From Rhodothermales bacterium (lineage in GTDB: Bacteria > Bacteroidota > Rhodothermia > Rhodothermales > Bin80), in the NCBI GenBank assembly GCA_012271205.1, contig JAAXGT010000049.1, positions 1-56,620 of the forward strand: a DNA stretch of 56,620 nt, given 5' to 3'. Positions 1 through 9,409 of this stretch are shown piece by piece. Position numbers and translations under genes: made by a program. The notes below the pieces were generated by a model that saw only the letters and a program-made list of their open reading frames with translations, was not told where the DNA came from and searched no databases. Within the stretch, counting starts at the first letter, position 1, and each line of letters starts with the position of its first letter.

Positions 1-1
1 G

Positions 2-235
2 CCCACCTACTCCTCCGGGCTCAACCAAGTTGAGATCTGGTTCAACCTCCTCACCCAGCAGGCCCTACGCCACGGATCCTTCTCCTCGGTCACCCCGCTC
101 AAAAAGAAGATCCTCCGCTTCACCGACCACTACAACCACTCCGGCACGCAGCCCTTCATGTGGACGGCCACCGCAGACTCCATCCTTCAGAAGATCCAAA
201 GATTATGTACGGTTATCTCTGGGACACGACACTAG
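2..235 (+). pseudogene. IS630-family transposase, C-terminal fragment
   Basis: The frame is open from the window edge and reads as the C-terminal end of a DDE transposase of the IS630 family. It has the NQVEIWF block, which carries the catalytic glutamate, then a basic segment and DHYN followed by an aromatic PFMW motif, as in the usual family tail. About 65 residues are recognisable; after QKIQ the frame runs on into unrelated sequence to a TAG. The gene is cut by the window edge, so whether the copy is whole upstream cannot be seen. The unrelated run-off suggests the 3' end is damaged. A second piece of the same tail lies at 50266-50341. Confidence 0.75.
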
Positions 236-370
236 AAGCGCGCAAGATTGATAGCCACGTTGCAATCGGATGAGAGAGTGAAAAGTGGGTTGACGTTGAT
301 CCAACAACACGTCCTGCGACGGCGCGGCCGGAAGGACTGGCAGTGCACAAGGAGCGTAAATGGATAGCGG

Positions 371-520
371 GAGGCGCCCAACGGCTGGATCAAGCGCATC
401 CTTGGCTTCCAACAGTTTAGTGTCAGGGGATGGGCCCTGATCTCAGGGGAGTAGGAGTTGCTCTGTTTGGGCCTGAACCTTCGAAGAATGAGCACCATGC
501 AGCCGCCGCCGGCCGCCTAA
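371..520 (+). pseudogene. IS5/IS1182-type transposase, C-terminal remnant
   Basis: One reading frame gives GWIKRILGFQQFSVRGW, a short spacer, an in-frame TAG, then ELLCLGLNLRRM and a TAA. This is the typical end of DDE_Tnp_1 transposases, where a GFRQF-like block is followed by RGL and EWxLxCLAxNLRRM. The TAG sits exactly where a conserved tryptophan is expected, so it is probably a nonsense change from TGG. The frame is also closed upstream by a TAG at 365-367. Only about 50 residues remain. The sequence from 236 to 370 shows nothing else I recognise. Confidence 0.65.
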
Positions 521-761
521 ATCACAGTGCAACCTCGGCCCTGATGGAATCAGCGGCAGTAGCCCCAAAAACTTTCGGCGACCAACAAAAAGAAGCATCA
601 GTCATCCAGAAACCATAACCGCCAATTCCTGTGACGTAAACTCCTGGGAGCGTTATATTATAATGTCATTTGCTGCCCTTTAGCGATCTGCGAATGCGGC
701 GGGCAATTCCCAAGGCGATCTGGCAGCCTGAAGCGGCAATCAATCTTGAGCACGTGAGATC

Positions 762-1964
762 ATGAAACGCTACCTCTTTCTCTTCGCACTACTGTTGAGC
801 ATCAGCACCCTCGCGCAATCCGCTTTGGCGCAGATCCGCCGGGCTGAACGAGCCCTGAGAAATCAGGAGCTTGAGGAAGCGATGGCCCATATCAACACGG
901 CCCTGGAAGAAGATGCCGAAAATGACAAAGCCTACGAAGTGCGGGCCCGTATTCACCAGGCGCAAGCCCTAGCCATGGGGCCAGAACAATACATTGGCCA
1001 TGTCACTGCAATGACGAGTGACTTTCTGCGAGCTATGGAACTGAACCCAAAGACTGCAGACGCAATCACAAACCAGTTGCAAATCTTTTGGATTGGCGAA
1101 TTCAACAAGGGTATTGCGGAATTCAACAATGCCCAGGGTGCGGACCTCGCGGAAGAACAATTGCAGGCGCATTACCACTTGTCAGCCCTACATTTTGAGG
1201 CTAGTGCTGTAGTGTTTCCGGACTCGGCAGATTCATATGTGAACTGGGCGTATGCATTACTTCGAGCCAGCGATGATGTAGGAGCCATTCGTCCGCTCAC
1301 TTTAGCGCTGGAATACGGATCACCCGACTTGGAAATCTATTCATTCCTCGGGCGGATATACCTTACCAACGAACGTGCTGAAGAAGCTGTGCCGGTTTTG
1401 GAGGAGGGGGTTGCGGCTTTTCCGGAAGATGCGGCGCTCCAGGATCTCCTCCTGAACGCTTACGCTGTGACTGGGCAGATCGAGCGGGCACTGAACGCCT
1501 ACCAGTCTGCGGTACAAAACGCGCCTAATAACAAAGTGTACCGGTACAATTACGGATCGCTGCTGTTGCAGGCTGAGCGATTTGACGAAGCGATTGCACA
1601 TCTGACCGAGGCCATAACGATCGATCCTGATTACGTAGATGCCCATTATAATCTGGGCGCTGCATTCATCAACAAGGCCAACAGTATTCAGGTGCAAATC
1701 AACGCAGCTGGCGATTCATTGCGCGCACACAAGGATGCCATGAGTGCGGAGGAGCAAGCGGCTGAAACGACCAAGATCGACGACTTGGTTGCGCAGCGTC
1801 TTGCCCTCTACGAACAATCCATTCCACCGCTTGAGGCGGCCAAGCGTCTCGGTGAAGTGACGGATCGTGACCTGCAGGAGATATGCGTGGCACTCTACCA
1901 GGCTTATGGGCAGACAAACCAGTTGGACAAGCTTGAGTCAGTCTCTGCTTGCGCCAAACTGTAA
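762..1964 (+). CDS. Secreted tetratricopeptide-repeat protein
   Basis: This 400-residue protein starts with a clear signal peptide (residues 1-24, hydrophobic core, cleavage after an AxA-like site) and so is exported. The rest is helical and contains tetratricopeptide repeats. The best copies lie around residues 200-310, with the spacing of alanines, tyrosines and a final proline (NPDY-like) expected of TPRs. TPR proteins act as protein-binding scaffolds; the partner cannot be told. No Shine-Dalgarno is visible. A TATAAT hexamer at 659-664 could be part of a promoter but has no good -35 partner. The 3' end overlaps the convergent glycosyltransferase gene by 27 bases. Confidence 0.8.
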   Translation: MKRYLFLFALLLSISTLAQSALAQIRRAERALRNQELEEAMAHINTALEEDAENDKAYEVRARIHQAQALAMGPEQYIGHVTAMTSDFLRAMELNPKTADAITNQLQIFWIGEFNKGIAEFNNAQGADLAEEQLQAHYHLSALHFEASAVVFPDSADSYVNWAYALLRASDDVGAIRPLTLALEYGSPDLEIYSFLGRIYLTNERAEEAVPVLEEGVAAFPEDAALQDLLLNAYAVTGQIERALNAYQSAVQNAPNNKVYRYNYGSLLLQAERFDEAIAHLTEAITIDPDYVDAHYNLGAAFINKANSIQVQINAAGDSLRAHKDAMSAEEQAAETTKIDDLVAQRLALYEQSIPPLEAAKRLGEVTDRDLQEICVALYQAYGQTNQLDKLESVSACAKL

Positions 1965-3017
1965 AGCCTCCACATAGCGGGATGCTATTTGATCCCAGCT
2001 GAATTTGTGTAGCGTATGCGCACGAGTGCGTGCGCGCACGCTACCATCAGTCGCGCATTCCAGTATTGCTTTGGCGAACGCCGCAGCATCGCCGCTTGGG
2101 ACCAGTATGCCATTAGCCCCCGGAGTGATCACATCACTGATTCCTTCCAGTGCGGCGGCAACGGTGGGCGTGCCACAGGCACCGGCCTCCAGCATGACAA
2201 TACCAAAACCCTCCATATCACCCGGAACGGGAGTATTGGGCATAATAAACAGATCCGCATTCTGATAGAGCTGCACAAGAGCGACATCCGTACACTGTCC
2301 CGCCAGACGAGTACGACCTTGCAAGCCATGACGTACGATGGCACGCTGAATAGCTGCCTTTTCCGGTCCGTGCCCCGCAATACTGTAGTGCACGTAATCA
2401 GGCAGTCGCGGCATCACGCTGTCCACGAACCATTTAAAACCCTTACGCCTGACCAGGCGACCCACGCTCACAAGGTGTAGCCGGCCGTCTGAGCTTCCGG
2501 CACCTTGGGCAAACCGGCCGGGATCAACGCCGTTTGGCACTATCTTGACGCGCGCCTCCGGCATGCCGCGAGCCACACAAGCACGGGCGGTGGCCCGGCT
2601 GATAGGCAAGACGAGGTCCAGGGTTGCCAGTGCGCGACCAATTACATGGCGCTGGTAAACGCCCGGGAGGGTAACATCGCGCCCGTGGGCGATGGCCGCA
2701 GTACGAATGCCGTTTGCCTGAAGCACTGAGCGAAGCAATACGGCCAGCGAACCCGTTACCATGGAGGAAAAAAGGATCACATCCATAGCGCGGCACTGGG
2801 CCAGCCGGTGCAGACGCGCCGCTGTAACAGCCAACCACGGCGTGCATTGCACATGATGCCAACGCCACGCGCTGCGCAGCACCATGCACGAAACATTCAG
2901 GCTGGAATGGTGGGTTAGGGCGCGAGCCAGTTCAACCGACACACGCTGCATACCACCGATGCTCGCCATCGGACGCCGCACCGGCGGAAACGAATGTGAC
3001 ACGTAAAGGACCCGCAC
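1938..3017 (-). CDS. GT-B glycosyltransferase (family 4 type)
   Basis: This protein of about 359 residues has the two-domain layout of GT4/GT1 glycosyltransferases, which move a sugar from a nucleotide donor to lipid or sugar acceptors at the cytoplasmic face. The C-terminal domain shows the donor-binding EX7E motif (EGFGIVMLE), preceded by VSVGRLVRRKGF. The N-terminal domain opens with VRVLYVSHSFPP and a glycine-rich GGMQR loop. I chose a GTG start at 3017, directly after the stop of the upstream glycosyltransferase (TAACGGTG); the frame is open further upstream, but only inside that gene. The two are likely co-transcribed and may build the same glycan or glycolipid. Donor and acceptor are unknown. 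Confidence 0.85.
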   Translation of the reverse strand: MRVLYVSHSFPPVRRPMASIGGMQRVSVELARALTHHSSLNVSCMVLRSAWRWHHVQCTPWLAVTAARLHRLAQCRAMDVILFSSMVTGSLAVLLRSVLQANGIRTAAIAHGRDVTLPGVYQRHVIGRALATLDLVLPISRATARACVARGMPEARVKIVPNGVDPGRFAQGAGSSDGRLHLVSVGRLVRRKGFKWFVDSVMPRLPDYVHYSIAGHGPEKAAIQRAIVRHGLQGRTRLAGQCTDVALVQLYQNADLFIMPNTPVPGDMEGFGIVMLEAGACGTPTVAAALEGISDVITPGANGILVPSGDAAAFAKAILECATDGSVRARTRAHTLHKFSWDQIASRYVEALQFGASRD

Positions 3018-3019
3018 CG

Positions 3020-4345
3020 TTATGCCACAGCCCTGGATACGGAAAGCCGGACGGCCGGCTCCGGGCCGGCAAAACCGTCGCCTTCCGGTTCGGCCCGCTG
3101 CTGCCAGATTTCCGCATAATAGGCAGCCAAGCACGCCATGATTTGCTCCCATTCAAACGTAAGCGCGCGGGTGCGGGCCGCGGCACCCATGCGCGTCCTG
3201 AGTTCCGAGCGTTCGATCAGCCCCGTAACATGGGTCAGGAATCGCGCCGAATCCCGGGGCGGTGCCAGATATCCGGTTTTCCCATCAACTACGAGTAAGT
3301 CGCTGCCAGCCGCGTCTGCACAGACGGCCGGCAGCCCGGATGCCATTGCCTCCAATGTTACGTTGCCGAACGTTTCGGTGTCACTGGGAAAGAGAAATAC
3401 GTCGCTGGAAGCATAAGCCGTGGCCAGACGATTGCCGGTAAGGGGGCCAGTAAACACGGTATCCTGCAAACGGTCTTGCAGTGCACTGCGTGCAGGACCG
3501 TCGCCGACGATCACGCTCTTGTGCGGCGTACCTTTTGCCTTAAGACCCTCCATCACGTCCGCATATACGAACAGTCCCTTTTCCCAGACGAGACGCCCCA
3601 CGAAGGACACGACAACCTCTTCCGGTTCGATACCCAGACTCCTTCGCCATGTGTCGTTGCGCCGCTCGGGACTGAACCGTTGCGCGTCCACGCCGCGCGC
3701 CCAAATGCGCAGTCCGTTTGTGATCCCGCGGGCGCGGAGTTCGGCCGCGATACTCGGCGAGGGTACATATATATGTTCACATTGTGGATAAAACCAGCGT
3801 CCGTACCGCCAGGCTGTGTTTTCCAGCAGGTCCATGCGGTAGAGCCTGTTGTAGGAAGCGAAGTACTTGAAATATGCAGGGAAGTGGGTGTGGAAGGAGG
3901 CCACAACCGGAATCTCTCTGGACTTCGCCCACCGGAGCGCCTGCGCGCCGGCATAGTCGGGAGTTGCAATGTGCACCAGATGCGGTTTAAATGCTTCGAG
4001 TTGTGACCAGCCTTTGCGGGATAGACCCAGCGTCAGGCGATAGTCGCTGCGACCAGGAAATGGAATGGAGGGCACGGAAATGAGTGTGCCTGTATGACGA
4101 ATTGCCGGAGGCTTGTTTGTCGTTGGTGCATAAATGAGCGTCTTGGCCCCACGCGACTCCAGATACGCCACAAGCCGGTTCAACGTAAGGGCAACGCCGT
4201 CGGAAATATGGTTATAGGCACCAGCAAACAGTGCAATGCGCCGTCCTGCGATGCAGGGTGCGGGTAGCAGGCGTTCAGCCTCGCGTAGCGCTGCCATTGA
4301 GTTCATGCCGTACAGGCATTTGATTGCCGGATTTCGCGCATGCAA
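3020..4345 (-). CDS. GT-B glycosyltransferase (family 4 type)
   Basis: This is a glycosyltransferase of up to 441 residues. The N-terminal domain has ALFAGAYNHISDGVALTLN, which resembles the acceptor domain of lipid mannosyl-, sulfoquinovosyl- and diglucosyl-transferases. The C-terminal donor domain has SFVGRLVWEKGL and a clean EX7E motif (ETFGNVTLE). The start is uncertain: ATGs at 4306 and 4297 lie closer to the conserved region than 4345. It precedes the second glycosyltransferase by two bases and lies downstream of uvrA on the same strand. A role in glycolipid or surface polysaccharide synthesis is inferred from similarity alone. Confidence 0.85.
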   Translation of the reverse strand: MHARNPAIKCLYGMNSMAALREAERLLPAPCIAGRRIALFAGAYNHISDGVALTLNRLVAYLESRGAKTLIYAPTTNKPPAIRHTGTLISVPSIPFPGRSDYRLTLGLSRKGWSQLEAFKPHLVHIATPDYAGAQALRWAKSREIPVVASFHTHFPAYFKYFASYNRLYRMDLLENTAWRYGRWFYPQCEHIYVPSPSIAAELRARGITNGLRIWARGVDAQRFSPERRNDTWRRSLGIEPEEVVVSFVGRLVWEKGLFVYADVMEGLKAKGTPHKSVIVGDGPARSALQDRLQDTVFTGPLTGNRLATAYASSDVFLFPSDTETFGNVTLEAMASGLPAVCADAAGSDLLVVDGKTGYLAPPRDSARFLTHVTGLIERSELRTRMGAAARTRALTFEWEQIMACLAAYYAEIWQQRAEPEGDGFAGPEPAVRLSVSRAVA

Positions 4346-4418
4346 TCCGCACGCACAGACTGGGTAATAGTTGGACGCAACCAGCGAAATGAAAGTAACA
4401 GTGGTGTCCAGAATACAT

Positions 4419-7253
4419 TCAGGCGGCCGCCTCCAGTATCGGCCGCAGAAAGCGTCCGGTGTAACCTTTCGGTCCTTTGGCCACGTCCTCCGGAGTTCCA
4501 GTGGCCACTATGTATCCTCCATCGCGGCCACCCTCAGGACCCAAGTCAATGATCCAGTCCGCACACTTGATAAAATCCAGATTGTGCTCAACGATGACAA
4601 CGGTATTGCCTGAATTGGCTAGCCGATTGACTGCAGCAATCAGCTTCCGCACATCATCAAAATGCAGCCCTGTAGTGGGCTCATCAAACACATAGAGTGC
4701 TTGGCGTGTCTTGAAATTGCCCATATAGGCTCCCAGTTTAATCCGCTGCGCTTCTCCACCAGAGAGTGTGGGTGCAGGCTGCCCCAATCTGATATAGCCC
4801 AAGCCGATCTCGCTGAGGACCTTTAGCTGGCGGCGGATGCGCAGCCTGTCTTCAAAAAAAACGATTGCTTCATCCACCGTGAGGCTTAATATGTCATGTA
4901 CGTTCTTGCCGCGATAGCGCACGTTCAGCGCTTCGCGGCTGTACCGCGTCCCATTGCAGGCCTCACACGGCAGATACAGATCGGCCAGAAACTGCATTTC
5001 AATGGTGATCAGTCCTTCCCCTTCACATTCCTCGCAACGTCCGCCCCTGATATTGAAGGAAAAGAATCCGGGTTGGTAACCACGCATTTTCGCCTGCTTC
5101 GTCTTGGCCAAAAGAGCCCGAATAGAGTCAAAGGCTTTGGTGTAGGTAACCGGATTGGATCGTGGCGTGCGCCCGATGGGCTTCTGGTCCACCATGATCA
5201 CTTCACGAATGTGATGCTGGCCCGTCACTTGGTCCGTGACCCCTGCAGCATTGTGATCGCCGGAGTATTCACTGATCGTTCGGCGGAGAGCCTGGTACAA
5301 AGTGTCATGCACCAGCGTGGACTTGCCCGAGCCGCTAACCCCGGTAACACAGGTAACCAATCCCACCGGAATCTCCACATCGATACGCTTCAGATTATTG
5401 GCTCGAGCACCCTTGACTTTAATTGTCTTGGACCAGTTAGGCCTGCGGCGCCGTTTGGGAACCGGTACAGACTTCTTGCCACTCAAGTAGGCCCCCGTAA
5501 TGGAGGCCATATCGCGCAGCAGGGTATCCAGCGGTCCCTCAAAGACGACATTGCCACCGAGATGTCCGGCCCCCGGTCCCAGATCGACTATGTGATCCGC
5601 ACTGCGCATGATGTCGGCATCGTGCTCAACGACAATGACCGTGTTACCCAAGTCACGCAACTTTTGCAGTATACCGACCAGGCGCTGCGTGTCGCGTGGA
5701 TGCAACCCGATAGTGGGCTCGTCCAAAACGTACAGCGCACCAACCAAAGCGCTTCCCATTGAGGTAGCCAGACTGATGCGCTGGCTCTCACCGCCGCTCA
5801 GTGTTTCGGACGTACGGCCAAGGGTAAGGTAGTCCAAGCCGACATCAACCAGAAAGTGCAGTCGCTTTCGGATTTCATCCAGCAGAACACCCGCTACAGC
5901 CTTCTCATAGGGCGTAAGCTTCAGTGCATCGAAAAACTCACTTGCTTCGCGAGTGGTCATGCGCACAATTTGCCCGAGGTGCTGGCCTCCAACCCGAACG
6001 TATCGGGCTTCAGGACGCAGGCGGCTGCCAAAACACGCGATGCACTTGGCCAAGCCCTGAAATCTTGCGTGATAGAAGCGAAAACTCTTCCTCTGAAAGT
6101 TCTGCTCCAAAAATTTGAAGAAGCCTAAGATGCCATCGTAATTGCCCTTGCCACGCCAAATTATGTGTTTCTGCTGGTCTGACAGGCTGGCGTACGGCGC
6201 CTGTACATCAACGCCCTCTTGCGATGCGCAAGTGAGAAGCCCGAGCCGATAATGCCGGAATTTCTCGGGCCGAAACGGCTTTATCGCCCCGTCGAACAAA
6301 GACAGACCCTCATCCGGAACAATGAGGCGGTGATCCGGACCTTTCGTGCGGCCAAACCCCTTGCACATCGGACAAGCCCCAATCGGGCTGTTGAACGAGA
6401 AGAGGTTGGGTGTAGGCGCGGCAAATGTGAGGCCATCCTTCTCGAAAAATGTACTGAAGTGCAGATGTGAGGCCATGCATGCCCGATCCGCCCCATGCGG
6501 CACAATCGCACTGCAGCGTCCGCGCCCTTCGCGAAACGCGTGCTCCACGGAATCTGCAATGCGGCTGGTCGTATCCAAGTCATGCTTGCGCACCATAAGG
6601 CGATCCTGCAATACACGCAACTCTTTGGGGCTGCCGCCCACGTCTTCCGGCGCCGTTTCATTGAGATTGATTGGTGAAATCTGATCGCCAGCCAGGCTAA
6701 CCAGTCGAAAAAAACCGCGCTGCTTCAACGTTTCCAAGGCCATCGCCCCACGCTCCGGATTCGGCAGGGGAAACGTCAAATAAAACCTGGTGCCATCCGC
6801 GAGGCGCTGCTGGAGCGTATCTGCAACGGAGCGAGGCGAATCGCGGCTTACGACCTGATCGCTGATTGGCGATACCGTCTTGCCGATCTGCGCATACAGC
6901 ATGCGCAGGTGGTCGTAGAGTTCCGTCTGGGTGGCAACCGTTGAGCGGGGGTTTTTGGACAACGACTTTTGCTCAATAGCGATTGCGGGCGCCAGCCCGT
7001 TGATGAAGTCGACATCCGGTTTATCCATACGCTGAAGGAATTGTCGCGCATAAGCACTCAAACTCTCCATATAACGACGCTGGCCTTCCGCGAAAATGGT
7101 GTCAAACGCCAAGCTGGACTTGCCCGAACCGGATGGACCGGTGACAACTACTATGCTGTTCTTGGGAAGATCAAGATCAAATCCTGTGAGATTGTGCTGC
7201 CGGGCACCACGAATGACAATGAACTTGCGCGGATCGACTGGGGAAGCGAACAT
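4419..7253 (-). CDS. uvrA: UvrABC excinuclease subunit A
   Basis: UvrA is the damage-recognising ATPase of nucleotide excision repair; it loads UvrB at lesions. The protein (944 residues from the ATG at 7253, 952 from a GTG at 7277) has two ABC modules. Walker A motifs are GPSGSGKSS near the N-terminus and GVSGSGKST in the second half. There are two LSGGE signatures (TLSGGESQR, TLSGGEAQR) and two DEPT Walker B segments. Zinc-site cysteines are present as CPMC plus CIAC in the first half and CEEC plus CEAC in the second. Length and order match normal UvrA rather than short resistance paralogues. I prefer the ATG because the GTG extension is not typical of the family. No Shine-Dalgarno is visible. 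Confidence 0.93.
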   Translation of the reverse strand: MFASPVDPRKFIVIRGARQHNLTGFDLDLPKNSIVVVTGPSGSGKSSLAFDTIFAEGQRRYMESLSAYARQFLQRMDKPDVDFINGLAPAIAIEQKSLSKNPRSTVATQTELYDHLRMLYAQIGKTVSPISDQVVSRDSPRSVADTLQQRLADGTRFYLTFPLPNPERGAMALETLKQRGFFRLVSLAGDQISPINLNETAPEDVGGSPKELRVLQDRLMVRKHDLDTTSRIADSVEHAFREGRGRCSAIVPHGADRACMASHLHFSTFFEKDGLTFAAPTPNLFSFNSPIGACPMCKGFGRTKGPDHRLIVPDEGLSLFDGAIKPFRPEKFRHYRLGLLTCASQEGVDVQAPYASLSDQQKHIIWRGKGNYDGILGFFKFLEQNFQRKSFRFYHARFQGLAKCIACFGSRLRPEARYVRVGGQHLGQIVRMTTREASEFFDALKLTPYEKAVAGVLLDEIRKRLHFLVDVGLDYLTLGRTSETLSGGESQRISLATSMGSALVGALYVLDEPTIGLHPRDTQRLVGILQKLRDLGNTVIVVEHDADIMRSADHIVDLGPGAGHLGGNVVFEGPLDTLLRDMASITGAYLSGKKSVPVPKRRRRPNWSKTIKVKGARANNLKRIDVEIPVGLVTCVTGVSGSGKSTLVHDTLYQALRRTISEYSGDHNAAGVTDQVTGQHHIREVIMVDQKPIGRTPRSNPVTYTKAFDSIRALLAKTKQAKMRGYQPGFFSFNIRGGRCEECEGEGLITIEMQFLADLYLPCEACNGTRYSREALNVRYRGKNVHDILSLTVDEAIVFFEDRLRIRRQLKVLSEIGLGYIRLGQPAPTLSGGEAQRIKLGAYMGNFKTRQALYVFDEPTTGLHFDDVRKLIAAVNRLANSGNTVVIVEHNLDFIKCADWIIDLGPEGGRDGGYIVATGTPEDVAKGPKGYTGRFLRPILEAAA

Positions 7254-7291
7254 CGAGAATAAGAAATGACGAACCACATTTTAACGCACTT

Positions 7292-7317
7292 CACGGTTCC
7301 GGGACCCCGGAACCGTG
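7292..7317. promoter_or_regulatory. 26-bp near-perfect palindrome in the uvrA/BatA-like divergent region
   Basis: CACGGTTCCGGG (7292-7303) is followed by AC and then its exact reverse complement (7306-7317). The palindrome lies between the divergently read uvrA and BatA-like genes, about 15-39 bases upstream of the possible uvrA starts and 50 bases before the ATG at 7368. Because both flanking genes point away, a terminator role makes little sense. An operator for a dimeric regulator, or an RNA hairpin in one 5' leader, is more likely. No regulator is identified. Confidence 0.5.
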
Positions 7318-7367
7318 CCATACACCTCTTGTAGCAGTTTGGGTAGCCTGCGCACGTTTGCCCCTGT

Positions 7368-9407
7368 ATGACTTTTCTCAACCCGCTTGTCCTCGTGGGG
7401 CTGATTGCAGCGGCCATCCCCCTTCTTGTTCACCTGTTCAACTTTCGGCGCCCGCGCCGCCTGGACTACAGTTCACTGGCACTTCTGCAGGCGCTTCAGC
7501 ACACGATTATCCAGCGTATTCGGATTCGTCAATGGCTGCTTCTTTTGCTGCGTACACTTGCATTGTGCGCAATTGTGACTGCCTTCGCGCAGCCGGTATT
7601 CAAGGGAGCCTCCGGCACGCGGTTCCTGGGGCGCGCAAGCGTCTCCATGGCTGTTGTGTTAGACAATTCGCTTTCGATGCTGCTGCGCGATGTCGAAGGA
7701 ACGTTTATCGCTCAGGTGCGCCAAGCGGCTCAAAACCTGGTGAATTCCGCCCGGCCTGGCGATGAAGTCTTTGTGTTTTCCACCGCTGAGGCCGCTTTGG
7801 CCCGTCCAGACGCCATTGCCGATATCGAGGTCAGCAACGTGACACGGACGGCCACTGAAGCCATCCAGCATGCTGCAGCCCATCTGGCTCGGGAAGGTGT
7901 ACATGTAAATCAGGTGGTGTACTATGCGGGCGATTTGCAGGAAAGCACGCTTACCGATTCTGCCACCTATTCACCACAGGGTAGCGTACGGGTTGCCCTG
8001 ATACCGGTGCAGGCGGCCAGCCGTCCCAATGTAGCAATAACTGGTACCGTTGTGAAGAGTCGCATTGTTGAGCCAGGGCAGGCGGTAACGGTTGAGGCCA
8101 CACTCGTTAATCATGGTTTGTCGCCTTTGGATAACTGGGCCGTAAGCCTGTATCTGGAGGGGGAGCGCGTTGCACAAATGGGAGTCGCTCTGCCTCCGGA
8201 CTTGCCCGCCCGCACGACTCTTTTGGCATCGCCACAGTCCCGTGGCTGGCTGTCGGGGTACGTACAAACGGAAGATGACACATTCCTGGAAGACAACCGT
8301 CATTATTTTACGCTGCATGTCCCCGCGTCCCGCAACATTTTGATTGTGCGCGGGGCCGGGGCAAATGTGAAGCACGTCGAGTTAGCGTTTGCCGTGCGTG
8401 AAGGACAGACGACTTTGCGCACACTTGTAATTGATGCGCATGCACTATCCGCGACCGCGCTCAGCCGTTACGATGCAGTGTTCTTGGTGAGTCCGGCAAC
8501 ACTTTCGACCGGTGAAGTCACAGCTCTTGCGCGATACGTGGATCGTGGCGGCGGACTGATGCTGTTTCCAGCGGACGAGGTAAACGGAGCGAATGCGCTG
8601 CTGGAAACACTGGGAGCCGGCTCACTGGCGATTCGCGAAACGCCTGTGAGCGTGGCTGTAGCCGATTTTGAGCATCCCTTGTTTGCAGGAGTCTTTGAGG
8701 AGACCTTAACAGAACAAGCCCGGGCACTCGAACGACTGGCGGTATCCCGCATGGCCCTGTATACGCCGGGCACTGGAGTTGAGAGTGCACTTATAGGGCT
8801 CTCTGACGGAGCATCCTTCTTGCAAGAGATTCAGTATGGTGGGGGACGTGTCCTTGTGATGGCCGTTGCTCCCGATCCGGCGTGGAGTGATTTGCCAGTG
8901 CGTGGCCTTTTTGTCCCGCTTATGTACCGGTCCGCATACTATCTGTCGGCGGGAGAGTCTGTACAGGGGGATGCGTTGGTTACTGGGCGTACCTCACGGC
9001 TTCGGGTACGTGCAGCAGGCCGAAGATTACACCTGACAACACCGGATGGGGCAGAGCATGTCCCCGAACAGCAGCAGGTGTTTGGCGCGACATTGTTGGA
9101 CGTTAAAGTGAGTACTCCAGGCATTGCAGACGTGCTGGCCACCGACAGTTTGGTGCGTCGCGTGAGTGTAAACCTAGACGAGCGGGAGTCGCGGCTGACC
9201 TATGCTGCGCCGGAAGACGCCGCCGGAGCGCTGGAGGAAGTATTAGGTATCCCCGTTGAAGTAGCCGGCGATGCAGGCCTTTCGTCCGTATCTGAAACCA
9301 TTATGCAGGCACGCAGCGGTGTGAATCTTTGGCGACACATGCTGATCGCGGCACTCATCTTCCTTGCTGCTGAAATGCTGGTGGCTATGCGCTGGCGCCC
9401 GGAGTGA
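7368..9407 (+). CDS. BatA/aerotolerance-type membrane protein with VWA-like domain
   Basis: This 679-residue protein begins with the N-terminal double-transmembrane domain typical of Bacteroidota BatA-like proteins: a first helix of about residues 5-25, an HLFNFRRPRR turn and a second helix at about 58-75. A von Willebrand A-like region follows, with the MIDAS-type DNSLS motif near residue 105. Then come beta-rich segments (CARDB-like) and a glutaminase-fold-like region, and a final transmembrane helix near residues 655-675. Most of the protein should sit outside the cytoplasm. Such genes often belong to aerotolerance operons with MoxR ATPases, but no moxR or batB is in this window. hflX follows immediately, with a GTG overlapping the stop. 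Confidence 0.8.
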   Translation: MTFLNPLVLVGLIAAAIPLLVHLFNFRRPRRLDYSSLALLQALQHTIIQRIRIRQWLLLLLRTLALCAIVTAFAQPVFKGASGTRFLGRASVSMAVVLDNSLSMLLRDVEGTFIAQVRQAAQNLVNSARPGDEVFVFSTAEAALARPDAIADIEVSNVTRTATEAIQHAAAHLAREGVHVNQVVYYAGDLQESTLTDSATYSPQGSVRVALIPVQAASRPNVAITGTVVKSRIVEPGQAVTVEATLVNHGLSPLDNWAVSLYLEGERVAQMGVALPPDLPARTTLLASPQSRGWLSGYVQTEDDTFLEDNRHYFTLHVPASRNILIVRGAGANVKHVELAFAVREGQTTLRTLVIDAHALSATALSRYDAVFLVSPATLSTGEVTALARYVDRGGGLMLFPADEVNGANALLETLGAGSLAIRETPVSVAVADFEHPLFAGVFEETLTEQARALERLAVSRMALYTPGTGVESALIGLSDGASFLQEIQYGGGRVLVMAVAPDPAWSDLPVRGLFVPLMYRSAYYLSAGESVQGDALVTGRTSRLRVRAAGRRLHLTTPDGAEHVPEQQQVFGATLLDVKVSTPGIADVLATDSLVRRVSVNLDERESRLTYAAPEDAAGALEEVLGIPVEVAGDAGLSSVSETIMQARSGVNLWRHMLIAALIFLAAEMLVAMRWRPE

Positions 9408-9409
9408 GA

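Noticed and set aside
4896-5762. 288-codon open frame on the plus strand
   Set aside because: It lies antisense inside uvrA, whose ABC and zinc motifs are all present on the minus strand.
7292-7317. Palindrome as a rho-independent terminator
   Set aside because: Both neighbouring genes are read away from it and there is no T run on either side.
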